Positions 1 to 9,333 of a stretch of DNA of 64,000 nucleotides are shown here, in pieces. The notes under the pieces were generated by a model, which was given only the letters and a program-made list of their open reading frames with translations, was not told the origin of the DNA and did not search any database. The position numbers and the translations under genes are program-made. Source of the DNA: Aminobacter sp. AP02 (GTDB lineage: Bacteria > Pseudomonadota > Alphaproteobacteria > Rhizobiales > Rhizobiaceae); contig NZ_QGGX01000004.1 in assembly GCF_003148805.1 (NCBI RefSeq), positions 248,001 through 312,000 of the forward strand, given 5' to 3'. Position 1 is the stretch's first letter, and every line of letters starts with the position of its first letter.

Positions 1-190
1 GTTCGAGGATTTCGCTTTCGGCACCCGAAACGATCTTATCCCACCGGTCACCCGCGTCGACGACCCAAAGGCGCTGGCGGAACGCCAGGTTCAGGAGCCT
101 TTCGCCTCGATCGACTTCGACTTTGTGCTGATGCCGGAAGTGGAAGGCGTAACCGACACCGTGGTCGAGCGCGAACGCGCTACCGCCTGA
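1..190 (+). CDS. catA: Catechol 1,2-dioxygenase, C-terminal end (partial)
   Basis: Only the last ~62 codons are present, entering in frame at base 2 and ending with TGA at 188-190. The readable tail (FEDFAFGTRNDLIPPV, later FASIDFDFVL) has the layout of the C-terminus of intradiol catechol 1,2-dioxygenases, where a DDFAFATR-like segment is followed by a final FDF beta strand. The family opens catechol to cis,cis-muconate with a non-heme Fe(III). The iron ligands lie upstream of the window and cannot be checked. The next gene, benD, makes catechol, so the context supports the call. A generic intradiol dioxygenase is the alternative. Confidence 0.72.
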   Translation, partial: FEDFAFGTRNDLIPPVTRVDDPKALAERQVQEPFASIDFDFVLMPEVEGVTDTVVERERATA

Positions 191-199
191 TGTCGGCTC

Positions 200-223
200 G
201 GGCGCGCCAGCGAAGGCGCGCCC
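200..223 (+). terminator. Stem-loop just after the catechol dioxygenase
   Basis: GGGCGCGCC and GGCGCGCCC form a perfect 9-bp stem with a 6-base loop, 10 bases after the stop codon. No T-run follows, so it may be a weak or Rho-assisted terminator, or an mRNA 3'-end stabiliser rather than a canonical intrinsic terminator. Confidence 0.45.
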
Positions 224-509
224 CATTCAACTCGCTGGGTTCATCGGTGATCGCCCAGTTGATGAAAACTCTATGCGGTGGACGATGTATGGCGGGCGCC
301 TCGTGACCGAGCCGGCATCGCCGGCGTTCTGACCGCCTGTTTCAGCGGTCGCTGCAGTGGTCGCCAGCATCGTGGCGTCATCTGCCGCGCGCACTCCATC
401 TATCGACGCCGTTTCATGCCGCCGGCAGGGCTCGCCCTTGTTTGCGAAACTCGAACTCCTGGAAGAGCAGGGCAATCCTGCTCCACCGTCAATCTGCAGA
501 GGCTGCATC
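224..509. other. Gap between catA and benD, no gene recognised
   Basis: About 290 bases. The benD frame stays open upstream of its ATG, but the extra residues do not look like the start of a short-chain dehydrogenase. The long minus-strand reading frame here is the antisense of benD. It may hold a benD promoter or decayed DNA; nothing can be named. Confidence 0.4.
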
Positions 510-1298
510 ATGAACAATCGAACCAGACGCTTCGAGGGCAAGGCGATGGTCGTCACCGGTGCCGCGCAAGGTATCGGCCGCCAGGTGGCGATGGATGCGG
601 CCGCCGAGGGCGCCCATGTTTCCCTTGTCGACCGCTCGGGGTTGGTGAGGGAGGCCGCAGCCGAAATCGTGGCGGGTGGCGGCAAGGCTTTTGCCATCCT
701 GGCCGATCTCGAAAGCTGGCAGGGCGCACAGGTTGCGATCGATGAAGCGAGCGCTGTCCTCGGGGGCATCGACATTCTCGTCAACAATGTCGGTGGTGCA
801 ATCTGGATGCGGCCGTTTGAGCACTTCGACGAGACCCAGATCGAGGCGGAGATCCGCCGCTCGCTGTTTCCGACGATGTGGTGCTGCCGTGCCGTGCTTC
901 CTCTGATGGTTGAGGCGGGAGGCGGGTCGATCGTCAACGTCTCGTCGATCGCCACGCGCGGCATCAATCGTGTGCCCTACTCTGCGGCCAAGGGCGCCGT
1001 CAACGCGCTCACCGTGTCGCTCGCCATGGAAAACGCCGAACGCGGCGTCCGCGTCAATGCCGTGGCACCGGGCGGCACGGACGCACCAGTACGCCGCATT
1101 CCCCGCAACGACGCAACCCAAGACGCACAAGACAAGGCGTGGATGCAGGCAGTCGTCGATCAGACCAAGGCTACAAGCTTCATGAAGCGCTACGGCACGC
1201 TCGCCGAGCAGAGCAGCGCGATCCTGTTCATGGCGTCCGATGACGCCTCTTACGTCACCGGCACGATCCTGCCGGTCGGCGGCGGTGACAGCGGCTGA
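510..1298 (+). CDS. benD: 1,6-dihydroxycyclohexa-2,4-diene-1-carboxylate dehydrogenase (benzoate diol dehydrogenase)
   Basis: A 262-residue short-chain dehydrogenase. It oxidises and decarboxylates the cis-diol made from benzoate by BenABC to catechol, using NAD+, in the cytoplasm. The Rossmann motif TGAAQGIG is near residue 15, NNVGG near 90, and the catalytic Ser...YSAAK is present. Its distinctive blocks (MNNR start, RRSLFPTMWCC, GGTDAPVRR, VDQT..SFMKRYG, LPVGGGD) match BenD rather than generic SDRs. The ATG at 510 is chosen because MNNR is the usual BenD start and the frame extends upstream only with unlike sequence. Lying between catA and an aromatic-acid importer, it belongs to a benzoate-to-catechol cluster. 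benABC are not in view. Confidence 0.9.
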   Translation: MNNRTRRFEGKAMVVTGAAQGIGRQVAMDAAAEGAHVSLVDRSGLVREAAAEIVAGGGKAFAILADLESWQGAQVAIDEASAVLGGIDILVNNVGGAIWMRPFEHFDETQIEAEIRRSLFPTMWCCRAVLPLMVEAGGGSIVNVSSIATRGINRVPYSAAKGAVNALTVSLAMENAERGVRVNAVAPGGTDAPVRRIPRNDATQDAQDKAWMQAVVDQTKATSFMKRYGTLAEQSSAILFMASDDASYVTGTILPVGGGDSG

Positions 1299-1383
1299 GC
1301 GCGACGCGCTGCGAGCCAGCGCGATCGAAAGCGCCAAAGAAACTGCCGGATGAATTACAGAAATTCCCAGAGGAGGTATCTAC

Positions 1384-2724
1384 GTGCGAAATTCTAGACT
1401 GGACATTCGGCAGTTGCTTGATGAGCGCCCTGTCAGTGGCCTGCAATTGCGGGTTTTTTCGCTTTGCTTTCTTGTCGCGCTGCTTGACGGCTTCGACACG
1501 CAAGCCATCGCCTATACCGGCCCCGCGATTGCCAAGGCGTTCGGAATGTCGCCGGGCGACATGACCTACATCTTCATCTCGGGCACGCTGGGTATGGCGT
1601 TGGGCGCGATGGGCCTCGGCATGATCGGCGATCGGATCGGCCGCCGCATCGCCATTGTCGGCTCGATCGTTCTGTTTGGCGCATTTTCGCTGGCCATCGC
1701 CTTTGCCCAGTCACCCGCCCAGATCGTGGCGCTCCGTTTCCTGACCGGTCTCGGCATGGGTGGTGCTACGCCCGTGCTGCTGGCCATGGCGGCTGAATAC
1801 AGTCCCTCGCGCCTACGCGGCGCGGTCCTCACTGGCGTGCTTTTGGGCTTGCCCGCGGGCGCGATGGTTGGCGGTGTGCTCGCTGCAGGCTGGATGCCCG
1901 TGATCGGCTGGCAAGGCATCTACATCGTCGGCGGCGCGATACCACTTGTCGTTCTGTTGATCTGCCTGGCGTTCCTGCCGGAATCGGCCCAGTTTCTGGC
2001 GTCACGTGGCCGCCCGAACGATGTTGCCCGTGCGCGTGGACTTGTTGCCCGCATTGTCGGCAAGCCGATTGCGGATGATACCACCTTCATCGTTCCGCCG
2101 GCGGCGGGCAAGGGTTCGGTCAGCGCACTGTTCACCCCGGAATACCGCACGAGTACGATCGCAATCTGGGCCATCTATCTGTTCAACTGGATTGCCTGGT
2201 TCATGTTCCTGCTGTGGCTGCCAACCGTGCTGACCAGTATGGGGCTCGATCAGCCGACCGCTGCACTTGGGACGGTTATCGTCAATGCAGCCTTCATCAT
2301 CTTCGCCATTCCGTTGTCGATCTTCCTGCCGCGAATCGATGTGCGCCGCACGCTGACGGTCATGTTCATGATCGGCATCGCCGTCTGCGTAGGCCTGGCC
2401 CTGGTGGACTCGAACTGGACCTTGATATTTGCGCTCGTCGCCGCTGCCGGCTTCGGCATAGGCGGCCAGCAAATCGCACTGAACTACCTTATCTCGAGCA
2501 CCTATCCGACTGAGTTGCGTGCGACCGGAACCGGCTGGGCGATCGGCATCGGCCGCACCGGCGCTATCGTGGGTTCGGCTGCTGGCGGCTGGCTGCTGCA
2601 GACAAGCGGCACAAGCGGTTACTTCGTTGGCCTTGCCGTGCCGCTGATCATCGCGGCTGGCGCCGTGGTCCTGGTGCGCACGCGCAGGCAACCATCGGTC
2701 GAGGCAGTGGCCGGGGCTCACTAG
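1384..2724 (+). CDS. MFS aromatic acid:H+ symporter (BenK/PcaK type)
   Basis: A 446-residue inner-membrane protein with about 12 hydrophobic segments. The motif LLDGFDTQ in the first helix is the acidic DGFD signature of the AAHS family, which imports benzoate, 4-hydroxybenzoate or related acids. GDRIGRR between helices 2 and 3 is the general MFS loop motif, and PESAQFLASRGR opens the central loop. A GTG start is used, with a good AGAGGAGGT ribosome site at 1369-1377. It sits 85 bases after benD, so benzoate is the most likely substrate, though 4-hydroxybenzoate or muconate cannot be excluded. A stem-loop terminator follows. Confidence 0.85.
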   Translation: MRNSRLDIRQLLDERPVSGLQLRVFSLCFLVALLDGFDTQAIAYTGPAIAKAFGMSPGDMTYIFISGTLGMALGAMGLGMIGDRIGRRIAIVGSIVLFGAFSLAIAFAQSPAQIVALRFLTGLGMGGATPVLLAMAAEYSPSRLRGAVLTGVLLGLPAGAMVGGVLAAGWMPVIGWQGIYIVGGAIPLVVLLICLAFLPESAQFLASRGRPNDVARARGLVARIVGKPIADDTTFIVPPAAGKGSVSALFTPEYRTSTIAIWAIYLFNWIAWFMFLLWLPTVLTSMGLDQPTAALGTVIVNAAFIIFAIPLSIFLPRIDVRRTLTVMFMIGIAVCVGLALVDSNWTLIFALVAAAGFGIGGQQIALNYLISSTYPTELRATGTGWAIGIGRTGAIVGSAAGGWLLQTSGTSGYFVGLAVPLIIAAGAVVLVRTRRQPSVEAVAGAH

Positions 2725-2738
2725 CCCTTCGTTATCTT

Positions 2739-2769
2739 CGGCCCGGGCATGTGAGATGTGCCTGGGCCG
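2739..2769 (+). terminator. Stem-loop after the aromatic acid transporter
   Basis: CGGCCCGGGCA pairs with TGCCTGGGCCG over 11 bp with one G-T wobble and a 9-base loop, 15 bases after the transporter stop. It lacks a T-tract. It marks the likely end of the benzoate transcript, before the broken lactonase. Confidence 0.45.
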
Positions 2770-2831
2770 GAGGATACGTGTTGATGCCTGCCTGACATCC
2801 CCTTGGATTGCAGAACAGCGAGTCATCGATC

Positions 2832-3148
2832 ATGCCTTTTGAACTGCTCCTTTACGACAAGTCTGGTCATGGCCTGAGCCCCGCCCGGGCAGTATCGCCG
2901 ACAACACCGACGACATGATTGCATTGCTCGACCATGTCGGATGGCAAAGCACGGCTGTCTGCGGACTTTCTTGCGGTGGATTGATCGCTATTGAAATTGC
3001 AGTGCGCGTTCCCCAACGCGTCACAAAGCTCGTGCTCATCGGCACGGCCGCCATGATTGGTACGCAAGATGCTTTGGAATACCCGCATCGTCGCAGGATA
3101 TCTCCGCGTCGGGGCATCTTCAACAAAACGAAGGCGTTGCCGTCATAG
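2832..3148 (+). pseudogene. pcaD: Decayed 3-oxoadipate enol-lactonase (alpha/beta hydrolase)
   Basis: Fragments of one alpha/beta hydrolase lie in successive frames. From 2832 the frame reads LLLYDKSGHGLS, equivalent to RYDKRGHGLS of PcaD/CatD, then stops at about 2916. A shifted frame from about 2885 reads GSIADNTDDMIALLDHVGW and [18 protein letters not shown] up to IGTQDA. A third frame from about 3066 reads [10 protein letters not shown], the expected next block. At least two frameshifts are needed, the N-terminal ~55 residues are missing, and after ~3150 homology fades. PcaD/CatD hydrolyses 3-oxoadipate enol-lactone in the catechol branch, which fits the benD neighbourhood. The nucleophile region GLSCGG keeps its serine but the gene cannot make a whole enzyme. 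Confidence 0.75.
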
Positions 3149-3324
3149 GGCAACGGGCGCGCCGACGTGGAGTAGCCATCGGCCGGATATCCCTAGCTGT
3201 CTGCGCGCCACGTGCTGGAAAGGAAGAGGTCGGCGGCCGGAATGCTGGCGCCGATGGACTTCCTGCCCATTACAAGACATGGTACTCAAACTGTAGGCGA
3301 AATACACATACGGATTTCTACCTA

Positions 3325-4716
3325 ATGTCTCTGTGGCAACCTCGACTGGAAAGCGATGCCCGCTTGAAGTATCTGGCGATCGTCGAGGCTCTCGAGGCTG
3401 ATATCCGCGCTGGCCGGGTTCATCCGGGAGATCGCTTGCCGGCGCAACGCTCAATAGCCGAAGTGCTCGGAGTGGACTTAACGACTGTCACGCGTGCATT
3501 GAACGAAGCGCGCCGCAGAGGGCTGGTCGATGCGCACGCTGGACGAGGCACCTTCATACGAGAAGGCATTGCGAACCAACAGTCCGCGGGCGGCTTCAGC
3601 GGTACGCCACTGCTCGATCTCAGCATGAACATCCCGCCGCAGCCGGCTGCGGCCGATCTTCGACGCCGTATACCAGCGGGGATCGCCGACCTCCTTTCCA
3701 GCCCGCGAGGCATGCTTCACCTTCACTACCAGGAAAGCACTGGCAGCGACCCTGATCGCGCAGCGGCGGCTGGCTGGTTGGAGCAGCGTGTAGGTGCGGT
3801 TGCGCCTGGCAGAATCCTTGTCGCGGGTGGCGCGCAAAGCGCACTCTTTGCGATCTGCGATTATCTGGCCAAGCCCGGCGATGTCATCGCCGCTGGCGCC
3901 CTTACCTATCCCGGCCTCAAGGCAGTTGCGCAGCAGCGCGGGCTGATGCTCGAACCCTTATTGATGGATGAAGAAGGCATCGTACCGGATGCATTCGATG
4001 AATGTTGCCGCAAAACGCCACCCAAGGCGATCTACATCGTGCCAGCAATGGACAATCCGACGACGGCGACACTGACCGAAGCGCGCAGGCGCAAGATCAT
4101 CGAGATCGCGCGCAACCATGGCGTGGCAATTATCGAAGACGACCCTTATTCGCCGCTCAGCGCCACAGGGGTAACAACCCTTGCGGCCATGGCAAACGAT
4201 CTGACCTGGCATATCGCGACGCTTTCGAAATGCGTAACGCCCGCATTGCGGGTGGCGTATGTCGTTGCGCCAGGCAATCCCCAGGCGAGGCGGCTTGCGG
4301 GGATCTTGCGGGCAACAAATCTCATGGCGCCGCCCCTCAATGCCGCGTTGGCATCTAGGTGGATCGCCGATGGCACATTGGATTCCATCACCATGGCAAT
4401 CCGGGAGGAAAATGAAGAGCGCCAGAAGCTGGCGACTGCGATATTGCGCGGATCGAATTTTGCTGCCGACCCTCACGGACATCATCTTTGGCTCAGGCTG
4501 CCGCGACACTGGAGAGCGACCGACTTTGCCGAGCACGCCGACAGGTCAGGCGTTGCGATCGTTCCGAGTTCCGCGTTCTCCATTTCCGCCCAGCCGCCGG
4601 AGGCGGTTCGTATCTCTCTCGGTGTTGCGCCCGACCGAGCCGCGCTTGAAGATGCCCTGACGCTGCTCGCGTCACTTATCGACCAGCCTTCACTGGCAAC
4701 AAGAGCGGTCGTGTAG
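3325..4716 (+). CDS. MocR/PdxR-type transcriptional regulator (GntR HTH plus aminotransferase-like domain)
   Basis: 463 residues. An N-terminal winged helix-turn-helix of the GntR type (about 12-80, [26 protein letters not shown]) is joined to a fold-type I aminotransferase domain. The PLP-site elements are kept: DNPTT (243-247), EDDPY (271-275) and the Schiff-base lysine K302 in [12 protein letters not shown]. Such proteins usually bind PLP and an amine or amino acid as effector and regulate a neighbouring gene; catalysis is not expected. Here the next genes are hemA and a DUF934 gene, 300 bases downstream in the same direction, so the target is not obvious. hemA, itself a PLP enzyme gene, is one possibility (inference). 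Confidence 0.88.
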   Translation: MSLWQPRLESDARLKYLAIVEALEADIRAGRVHPGDRLPAQRSIAEVLGVDLTTVTRALNEARRRGLVDAHAGRGTFIREGIANQQSAGGFSGTPLLDLSMNIPPQPAAADLRRRIPAGIADLLSSPRGMLHLHYQESTGSDPDRAAAAGWLEQRVGAVAPGRILVAGGAQSALFAICDYLAKPGDVIAAGALTYPGLKAVAQQRGLMLEPLLMDEEGIVPDAFDECCRKTPPKAIYIVPAMDNPTTATLTEARRRKIIEIARNHGVAIIEDDPYSPLSATGVTTLAAMANDLTWHIATLSKCVTPALRVAYVVAPGNPQARRLAGILRATNLMAPPLNAALASRWIADGTLDSITMAIREENEERQKLATAILRGSNFAADPHGHHLWLRLPRHWRATDFAEHADRSGVAIVPSSAFSISAQPPEAVRISLGVAPDRAALEDALTLLASLIDQPSLATRAVV

Positions 4717-5007
4717 ACTTTGCGCACATGGTGGTGGTCGAACTGCGATGGGTCGCAACCGATTTCCATACAATTCCGGGAAGCGCTTCAACCATCTTGA
4801 AGTCCTTTGGCCAGCGCCTGTTTAAGGGCCGCTGCCGTTCGACGGTGCAGGGAAAGCGCGCGCATCATATGCCGCGTTGATTGGAAAAGCCCAAGATCGC
4901 GCCTCCCTGTAGGGCTGCAAGGATCACTTTGCCGCAGCCTTTCACAATTGCCGTGCATTCAATATCCATATATATGGAAAGGGTACCTTTTCGCACGCGT
5001 CACTATC
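4717..5007. other. Intergenic region upstream of hemA
   Basis: About 290 bases between the MocR regulator and hemA, with no gene recognised. The last 60 bases are AT-rich and hold the palindrome annotated separately, so a hemA promoter is likely here. No clear FNR box (TTGAT-N4-ATCAA) or Irr box was seen. Confidence 0.5.
4965..4978. promoter_or_regulatory. 14-bp perfect palindrome in the hemA promoter region
   Basis: TCCATATATATGGA is its own reverse complement and sits 46 bases before the hemA ATG. It could be an operator. It shares the CCATA/TATGG core with the inverted repeats between dgoA and ccoN at 10029-10195, though the half-site spacing differs. Confidence 0.4.
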
Positions 5008-5023
5008 GGAAGTGGGCAAGATG

Positions 5024-6247
5024 ATGGACTATGTCGCAAGGTTCGAGGGCCTGATTGCCGAAATGAAGCTCGACGGCCGCTATCGGACCTTCGTCGAACT
5101 GGAGCGGATCGCCGGCGAGTTCCCGATCGCGAGATGGTACGGACAGGACGGACAAAGCCGCCGTGTCACGGTGTGGTGCAGCAACGACTATCTTGGAATG
5201 GGGCAGCACCCCGATGTCCTTGCCGCGATGCACAAGTCAATCGATCTGTTCGGTGCGGGCACTGGCGGAACCCGCAACATCTCCGGCACCAACCGCCAGC
5301 ATGTCCAGCTTGAGACCGAACTTGCCGATCTGCATGGCAAGGAAGCGGCGTTGATCTTCACGTCAGGCTGGATCTCCAACCTTGCGGCACTCGGCACCTT
5401 GGGCAAACTTATGCCCGATTGTGCGATCTTCTCCGATGCGCTCAACCACAATTCGATGATCGAAGGCATGCGCCGATCAGGCGCCGAGCGTTTCATCTTT
5501 CGCCACAACGACGCCGCGCATCTGGACGAACTGATGAGTTCGGTCGCGCCGGAGCGTCCCAAGATCGTCGCTTTTGAAAGCGTCTACAGCATGGATGGCG
5601 ATGTGGCGCCGATCGCTGCCATCTGCGACGTGGCCGACAAGTATGGCGCGATCACCTATCTCGACGAAGTCCACGCCGTTGGTCTTTATGGCGCGCGTGG
5701 CGGCGGCATCGCCGAGCGAGATGGCCTCGCCCACCGCTTGACCATGATCGAGGGAACCCTTGCCAAGGCGTTCGGCGTCATGGGCGGCTATGTCGCCGGT
5801 CCGGCGCTGCTCATGGATGTCATCCGCAGTTTCGCTGACAGCTTCATCTTCACGACGTCACTTTGCCCACATCTCGCAGCCGGCGCGCTTTCAGCGGTCC
5901 AGCACCTCAAGGCACATCCAGAAGAGCGCACAAGGCAGGAAATCAACGTGGCGCGGCTCAAGGCGATGCTGCAGGCGGCCGACATGCCGGTTTCGGACTC
6001 CCCAAGCCACATTCTGCCGCTGATCATCGGCGACGCGCATCTGTGCCGGCGCACCAGCGAACTGCTGCTTCACGACCACGACATCTATGTCCAGCCGATC
6101 AACTATCCGACCGTTCCGCGCGGCCAGGAGCGCCTGCGCATCACGCCGACGCCCTATCACACGCAGGCGCACATGAAGGCACTTGTCGCAGCGCTGATTT
6201 CCGTTCGCGACAAGCTTGGCTGGACGAAAGGCGACGTGGCCGCCTGA
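5024..6247 (+). CDS. hemA: 5-aminolevulinate synthase
   Basis: 407 residues. It condenses glycine and succinyl-CoA to 5-aminolevulinate, the first step of heme synthesis in alphaproteobacteria (C4 route), with PLP. The protein shows the ALAS blocks [41 protein letters not shown] and [12 protein letters not shown]. The PLP lysine is K248 in GTLAKAFG, the same number as in characterised rhodobacterial enzymes. The ATG at 5024 gives MDY..GRYRTF, the usual N-terminus; ATG 5021 and GTG 5012 are less likely because GGAAGTGGG at 5008-5016 is the ribosome site. It lies upstream of a cbb3 oxidase operon, a heme-demanding enzyme. It may be a second hemA paralog, which the window cannot decide. Confidence 0.93.
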   Translation: MDYVARFEGLIAEMKLDGRYRTFVELERIAGEFPIARWYGQDGQSRRVTVWCSNDYLGMGQHPDVLAAMHKSIDLFGAGTGGTRNISGTNRQHVQLETELADLHGKEAALIFTSGWISNLAALGTLGKLMPDCAIFSDALNHNSMIEGMRRSGAERFIFRHNDAAHLDELMSSVAPERPKIVAFESVYSMDGDVAPIAAICDVADKYGAITYLDEVHAVGLYGARGGGIAERDGLAHRLTMIEGTLAKAFGVMGGYVAGPALLMDVIRSFADSFIFTTSLCPHLAAGALSAVQHLKAHPEERTRQEINVARLKAMLQAADMPVSDSPSHILPLIIGDAHLCRRTSELLLHDHDIYVQPINYPTVPRGQERLRITPTPYHTQAHMKALVAALISVRDKLGWTKGDVAA

Positions 6248-6346
6248 CAGGGTTCGGATTGCCGAAACCTGCAAGCCAGGCGGCTGTCCGTTGCCGCCAG
6301 AACCATCGAGGCCGGGAAGGGAAACGGCCTGGTCGCCTCAAGAAAG

Positions 6347-6838
6347 ATGCGTATGGCGCTCATCGACAGCAATGCGAACGTGATCGAGGACACGTGGCTC
6401 TATCCGGATACGAGCCATGTGCCGGCAGGAGCGGTGAATTTCGTCATTCCGTTCGACGTTTTCACGGGTGTAGCTGCGGGATGCGCAGTCGAGCGTCCAG
6501 TGGGGGTTTTAGTAACGCCTCAAATCGCATCTGGGCAGCTCGCGCCTTATCTCGACAAGATCGACCTGGTGGTTGTGCAATTCGCAGAACCCCGTGAAAT
6601 TCAAGGCCTCAGCACAGCGCAAGCGCTACGCCAGCACCATGATTTCAAGGGCGATATCCGGGCGCTTGGGAACTTGTTGCCGGATCAGCGTGAGCTGCTG
6701 GTGAAATGCGGCTTCAGCTCGATCGTCACGACAGAGAATCATCCGCCGGACCAATGGAAGGCCGCAATGCCCGGCGCAGCATTGAACGGACGGCCACCGC
6801 GGTTTGAGGAACGGGACTCCAAGAGCGCCGCGCGGTAG
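6347..6838 (+). CDS. DUF934 family protein
   Basis: 163 residues, soluble, no signal peptide. The C-terminal half carries the DUF934 signature: a strand IDLVVVQFAEP, then STAQALRQHHDFKGDIRALGNLLPDQRELLVKCGFSSIV (about 79-125). DUF934 proteins are usually encoded next to sulfite reductase (cysI) and are annotated as putative sulfite-reduction partners without proven chemistry. Here there is no cysI or other sulfur gene; the neighbours are hemA (99 bases upstream) and an MFS exporter whose ATG begins 3 bases after this stop. The region after residue 130 is divergent. Function is unknown in this setting. Confidence 0.7.
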   Translation: MRMALIDSNANVIEDTWLYPDTSHVPAGAVNFVIPFDVFTGVAAGCAVERPVGVLVTPQIASGQLAPYLDKIDLVVVQFAEPREIQGLSTAQALRQHHDFKGDIRALGNLLPDQRELLVKCGFSSIVTTENHPPDQWKAAMPGAALNGRPPRFEERDSKSAAR

Positions 6839-6841
6839 CTG

Positions 6842-8386
6842 ATGACCGTGCGCCAGACCAATCCGCTTGCCGTGCTTCTCATCGCTTCCGTCGGTTGCGC
6901 GATGACGGTGCTCGATACCAACATCGTCGCCATCGTTCTGCCAACCATTGCACGGGATCTTGGCGCGTCTTTTGCAGATGTCGAATGGGTCATCAGCGCC
7001 TATGTGCTGAGTTTTGCATCGTTGCTCTTGCCGGCTGGCGCGATCGCGGACCGGTTCGGGCGGCGCACCATCTTCCTGCTTGGAATCGGCATCTTCGCGG
7101 TAACGTCGCTGCTGTGTGGCCTCGCCCCGTCCGCCCGCGCTCTGTATGTGGCTCGCGCGCTGCAAGGTGCTGGTGCCGCATTGCTTCTGGCACCGGCGCT
7201 CGCCATCATCGGTCACACCTTTCACGATGAGAAGGAACGCAACAAGGCGTGGGCGATCTGGGGTGGCATCATGGGGTTGACCATGGTGCTGGCGCCTATC
7301 CTGGGTGGCCTCATCGGTTTTCATCTCGGCTGGCGCTGGGCATTTTACGTCAACGTTCCGATCTGCATTCTGCTTGCCACTTCTGTCGCCTTGCGGGTGC
7401 CGGAATCGCGAGACCAAAAAGCTCGCCGTCTCGACCCTGCCGGAATCGTCTTTTTTTCAGGCGCGATGTTCGGGCTCACGTCCGGTCTTATCAACGGCCA
7501 GGCACATGGCTGGGAGACATGGCTGTCCACTGTCGGTTTTGTGGTCGGCGTCGTCGGCTTTGTGCTTTTCATTGCCGTAGAGACAATCCAGCAAAGACCA
7601 ATGCTCGATCTGAGCCTGTTCAGATTGCCGCGTTTTGTCGGCGCTGTGCTGGCCATGTTTGCCTACGCGGCATGTGCACAGGTCATGGCGTCGCTGCTTC
7701 CACTTTATCTCCAGAATGGTCTTGGACGACCCGCCCTCGAGGCCGGCTTCGCCATGCTGCCTTTCGCCATGGCCATGCTTGTCCTTCCCCAGATAGGCCG
7801 CTGGCTTTCGCGCTTCATGTCGTCGACGCAGGTGCTAGTTTTTGGCTTGGCGATTGTTTGCCTGGGCAACGTCACGACCGGGTTTGGCGCGCTTCAGGGC
7901 CAATTGCCTTTGGTTATCGCCGGTATGATCCTACTGGGCAGTGGCGGTGGGCTGCTTAACGGCGAGACGCAAAAAGCGATCATGGGATCTGTCCCGCGCG
8001 ATCGGGCGGGCATGGCGTCTGGCATCAGCACCACCTCGCGTTTTTCAGGAATACTGCTTGGCTTCGCCGTCCTGAGCGGCGTGCTGGCCACATTCGCCAG
8101 GCAGCAGCTTGAAATGGCCGCCAACGGGTCCATTGGCCTTCGCCCGAGCGATGCGCCCCGTTTTGCCGACGCGGTCATTGCCGGGGACTTGCCGCTGGCG
8201 ACGAAGCTGGTTGCAATTGAGCATCAAGACGGCGCAGCACTGATCGCGCGCCAGGCCTACAGCGCGGGCTTCTCGACCGCCTTGTTTGTGGCGGCAGCGA
8301 TGGCGGCAATCGCGGCCGTTTCAGTGGCAGTTCTGATGCGAAACCCTCGACGGGAGCCCCGGGTGGTCGAAGTTCATCGGCAGTGA
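6842..8386 (+). CDS. MFS drug exporter, DHA2 (EmrB/QacA) family, 14 TM
   Basis: 514 residues with about 14 hydrophobic segments. The first helix motif LDTNIVAIVLPTIARDLGAS, followed by WVISAYVLSFASLLLPAGAIADRFGRR, is typical of DHA2 proton antiporters, and the PILGGLIGFHLGWRWAFYVN block is motif C of exporters. The family expels drugs, dyes or toxic metabolites. The gene follows the DUF934 gene with a 3-base gap, so the two are probably cotranscribed. It ends 7 bases before the end of the convergent dapA-like gene. The substrate cannot be told. Confidence 0.88.
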   Translation: MTVRQTNPLAVLLIASVGCAMTVLDTNIVAIVLPTIARDLGASFADVEWVISAYVLSFASLLLPAGAIADRFGRRTIFLLGIGIFAVTSLLCGLAPSARALYVARALQGAGAALLLAPALAIIGHTFHDEKERNKAWAIWGGIMGLTMVLAPILGGLIGFHLGWRWAFYVNVPICILLATSVALRVPESRDQKARRLDPAGIVFFSGAMFGLTSGLINGQAHGWETWLSTVGFVVGVVGFVLFIAVETIQQRPMLDLSLFRLPRFVGAVLAMFAYAACAQVMASLLPLYLQNGLGRPALEAGFAMLPFAMAMLVLPQIGRWLSRFMSSTQVLVFGLAIVCLGNVTTGFGALQGQLPLVIAGMILLGSGGGLLNGETQKAIMGSVPRDRAGMASGISTTSRFSGILLGFAVLSGVLATFARQQLEMAANGSIGLRPSDAPRFADAVIAGDLPLATKLVAIEHQDGAALIARQAYSAGFSTALFVAAAMAAIAAVSVAVLMRNPRREPRVVEVHRQ

Positions 8387-8393
8387 AGCCAAA

Positions 8394-9317
8394 TCAAGCG
8401 TGTTCTGGCTTTTCCGCCAGGGCGTTGCTTAGCGCGTCGCCGACAATGAGTTCGCTCGGGGCGGTCAATGGAACCATTGGCAATCGATAGTTTGCCTCGA
8501 TCTTGCCGAGCTGCCCCAGCGCCCATTTGACCGGAATGGGGTTTGCCTCGATGAACATCGCCTCGTGCAGACGCGCAATGCGCCTGCTGAGATCGCGAAC
8601 AGTGTGGAGGTCTCCCTCGTGTGCCGCCTTGCATAGGTATGCCATCAGATCGGGAATAACGTTGGCGGTAACCGAAATGTTGCCACGCGCGCCAAAGAGC
8701 ATCAGTGCCGCTGCGGTCGGATCGTCACCGCTGTAAACGGCGAAATCGTCAGGGAGGCTGCGCATGAGCGAGATCCCGCGGCCGACGTCGCCCGTGGCGT
8801 CCTTCAGCGCAACAATGTTGGGGATCGTAGCCAGCCGAACCACCGTTTCATTGCTCATATCGGCAACCGTGCGGCCAGGGACGTTGTAGAGGATCACAGG
8901 AATATCGACCGCTTCGGCAATGGCCTTGAAATGCCGATACATCCCTTCCTGTGTCGGCTTGTTGTAGTAGGGAACAACCGACAGTGCTGCCGTGGCGCCC
9001 CATTTGCGTGCGTAGCCGGTCAACTCGATCGCTTCAGCAGTGGAATTGGCGCCAGTTCCAGCGATGATGGGTAGGCGGCTGCTCGCATGTTCCACAGCAA
9101 CACGAATGAGCTCGCTGTGCTCCTCCATGGAAACCGTCGCCGACTCGCCTGTCGAACCCATCACGACGATGGCGTTCGTTCCCGCTCCGACATGCCAGTC
9201 GATCAGGTTGCGATAGTTGTCCCAGTCGATTGCGCCGTCAGCCAGCATCGGCGTGACGAGTGCTGGAATACTCCCAACAGGCAGTTGACGGAAGTTGGCG
9301 GACTTCTGCGATGGCAT
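8394..9317 (-). CDS. DapA-family aldolase (4-hydroxy-tetrahydrodipicolinate synthase-like)
   Basis: 307 residues, class I aldolase TIM barrel. The Schiff-base lysine is K172 (VALKDATG), the catalytic tyrosine Y144 in YNVPGRT, and the GSTGE loop is at 54-58. NPIPVKWAL near the C-terminus is typical of true DapA. The start at 9317 is favoured by GAAGGAAAGG eight bases upstream; an ATG at 9341 overlapping the end of dgoA is possible. True DapA makes the first diaminopimelate intermediate from pyruvate and aspartate semialdehyde, but this family also includes 2-keto-3-deoxy sugar acid aldolases. Pairing with a KDPGal-type aldolase and a GntR-like operator suggests a catabolic paralog (inference). 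Confidence 0.8.
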   Translation of the reverse strand: MPSQKSANFRQLPVGSIPALVTPMLADGAIDWDNYRNLIDWHVGAGTNAIVVMGSTGESATVSMEEHSELIRVAVEHASSRLPIIAGTGANSTAEAIELTGYARKWGATAALSVVPYYNKPTQEGMYRHFKAIAEAVDIPVILYNVPGRTVADMSNETVVRLATIPNIVALKDATGDVGRGISLMRSLPDDFAVYSGDDPTAAALMLFGARGNISVTANVIPDLMAYLCKAAHEGDLHTVRDLSRRIARLHEAMFIEANPIPVKWALGQLGKIEANYRLPMVPLTAPSELIVGDALSNALAEKPEHA

Positions 9318-9333
9318 GTGCTTGGCCTTTCCT

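Noticed and set aside
227-967. 246-codon minus-strand reading frame opposite benD
   Set aside because: It is the antisense of a clearly recognisable benD and its translation is low-complexity with no family features.
4807-5313. 168-codon plus-strand frame upstream of and into hemA
   Set aside because: It overlaps the hemA start in another frame, is rich in Arg/Cys/Ser and has no family features.
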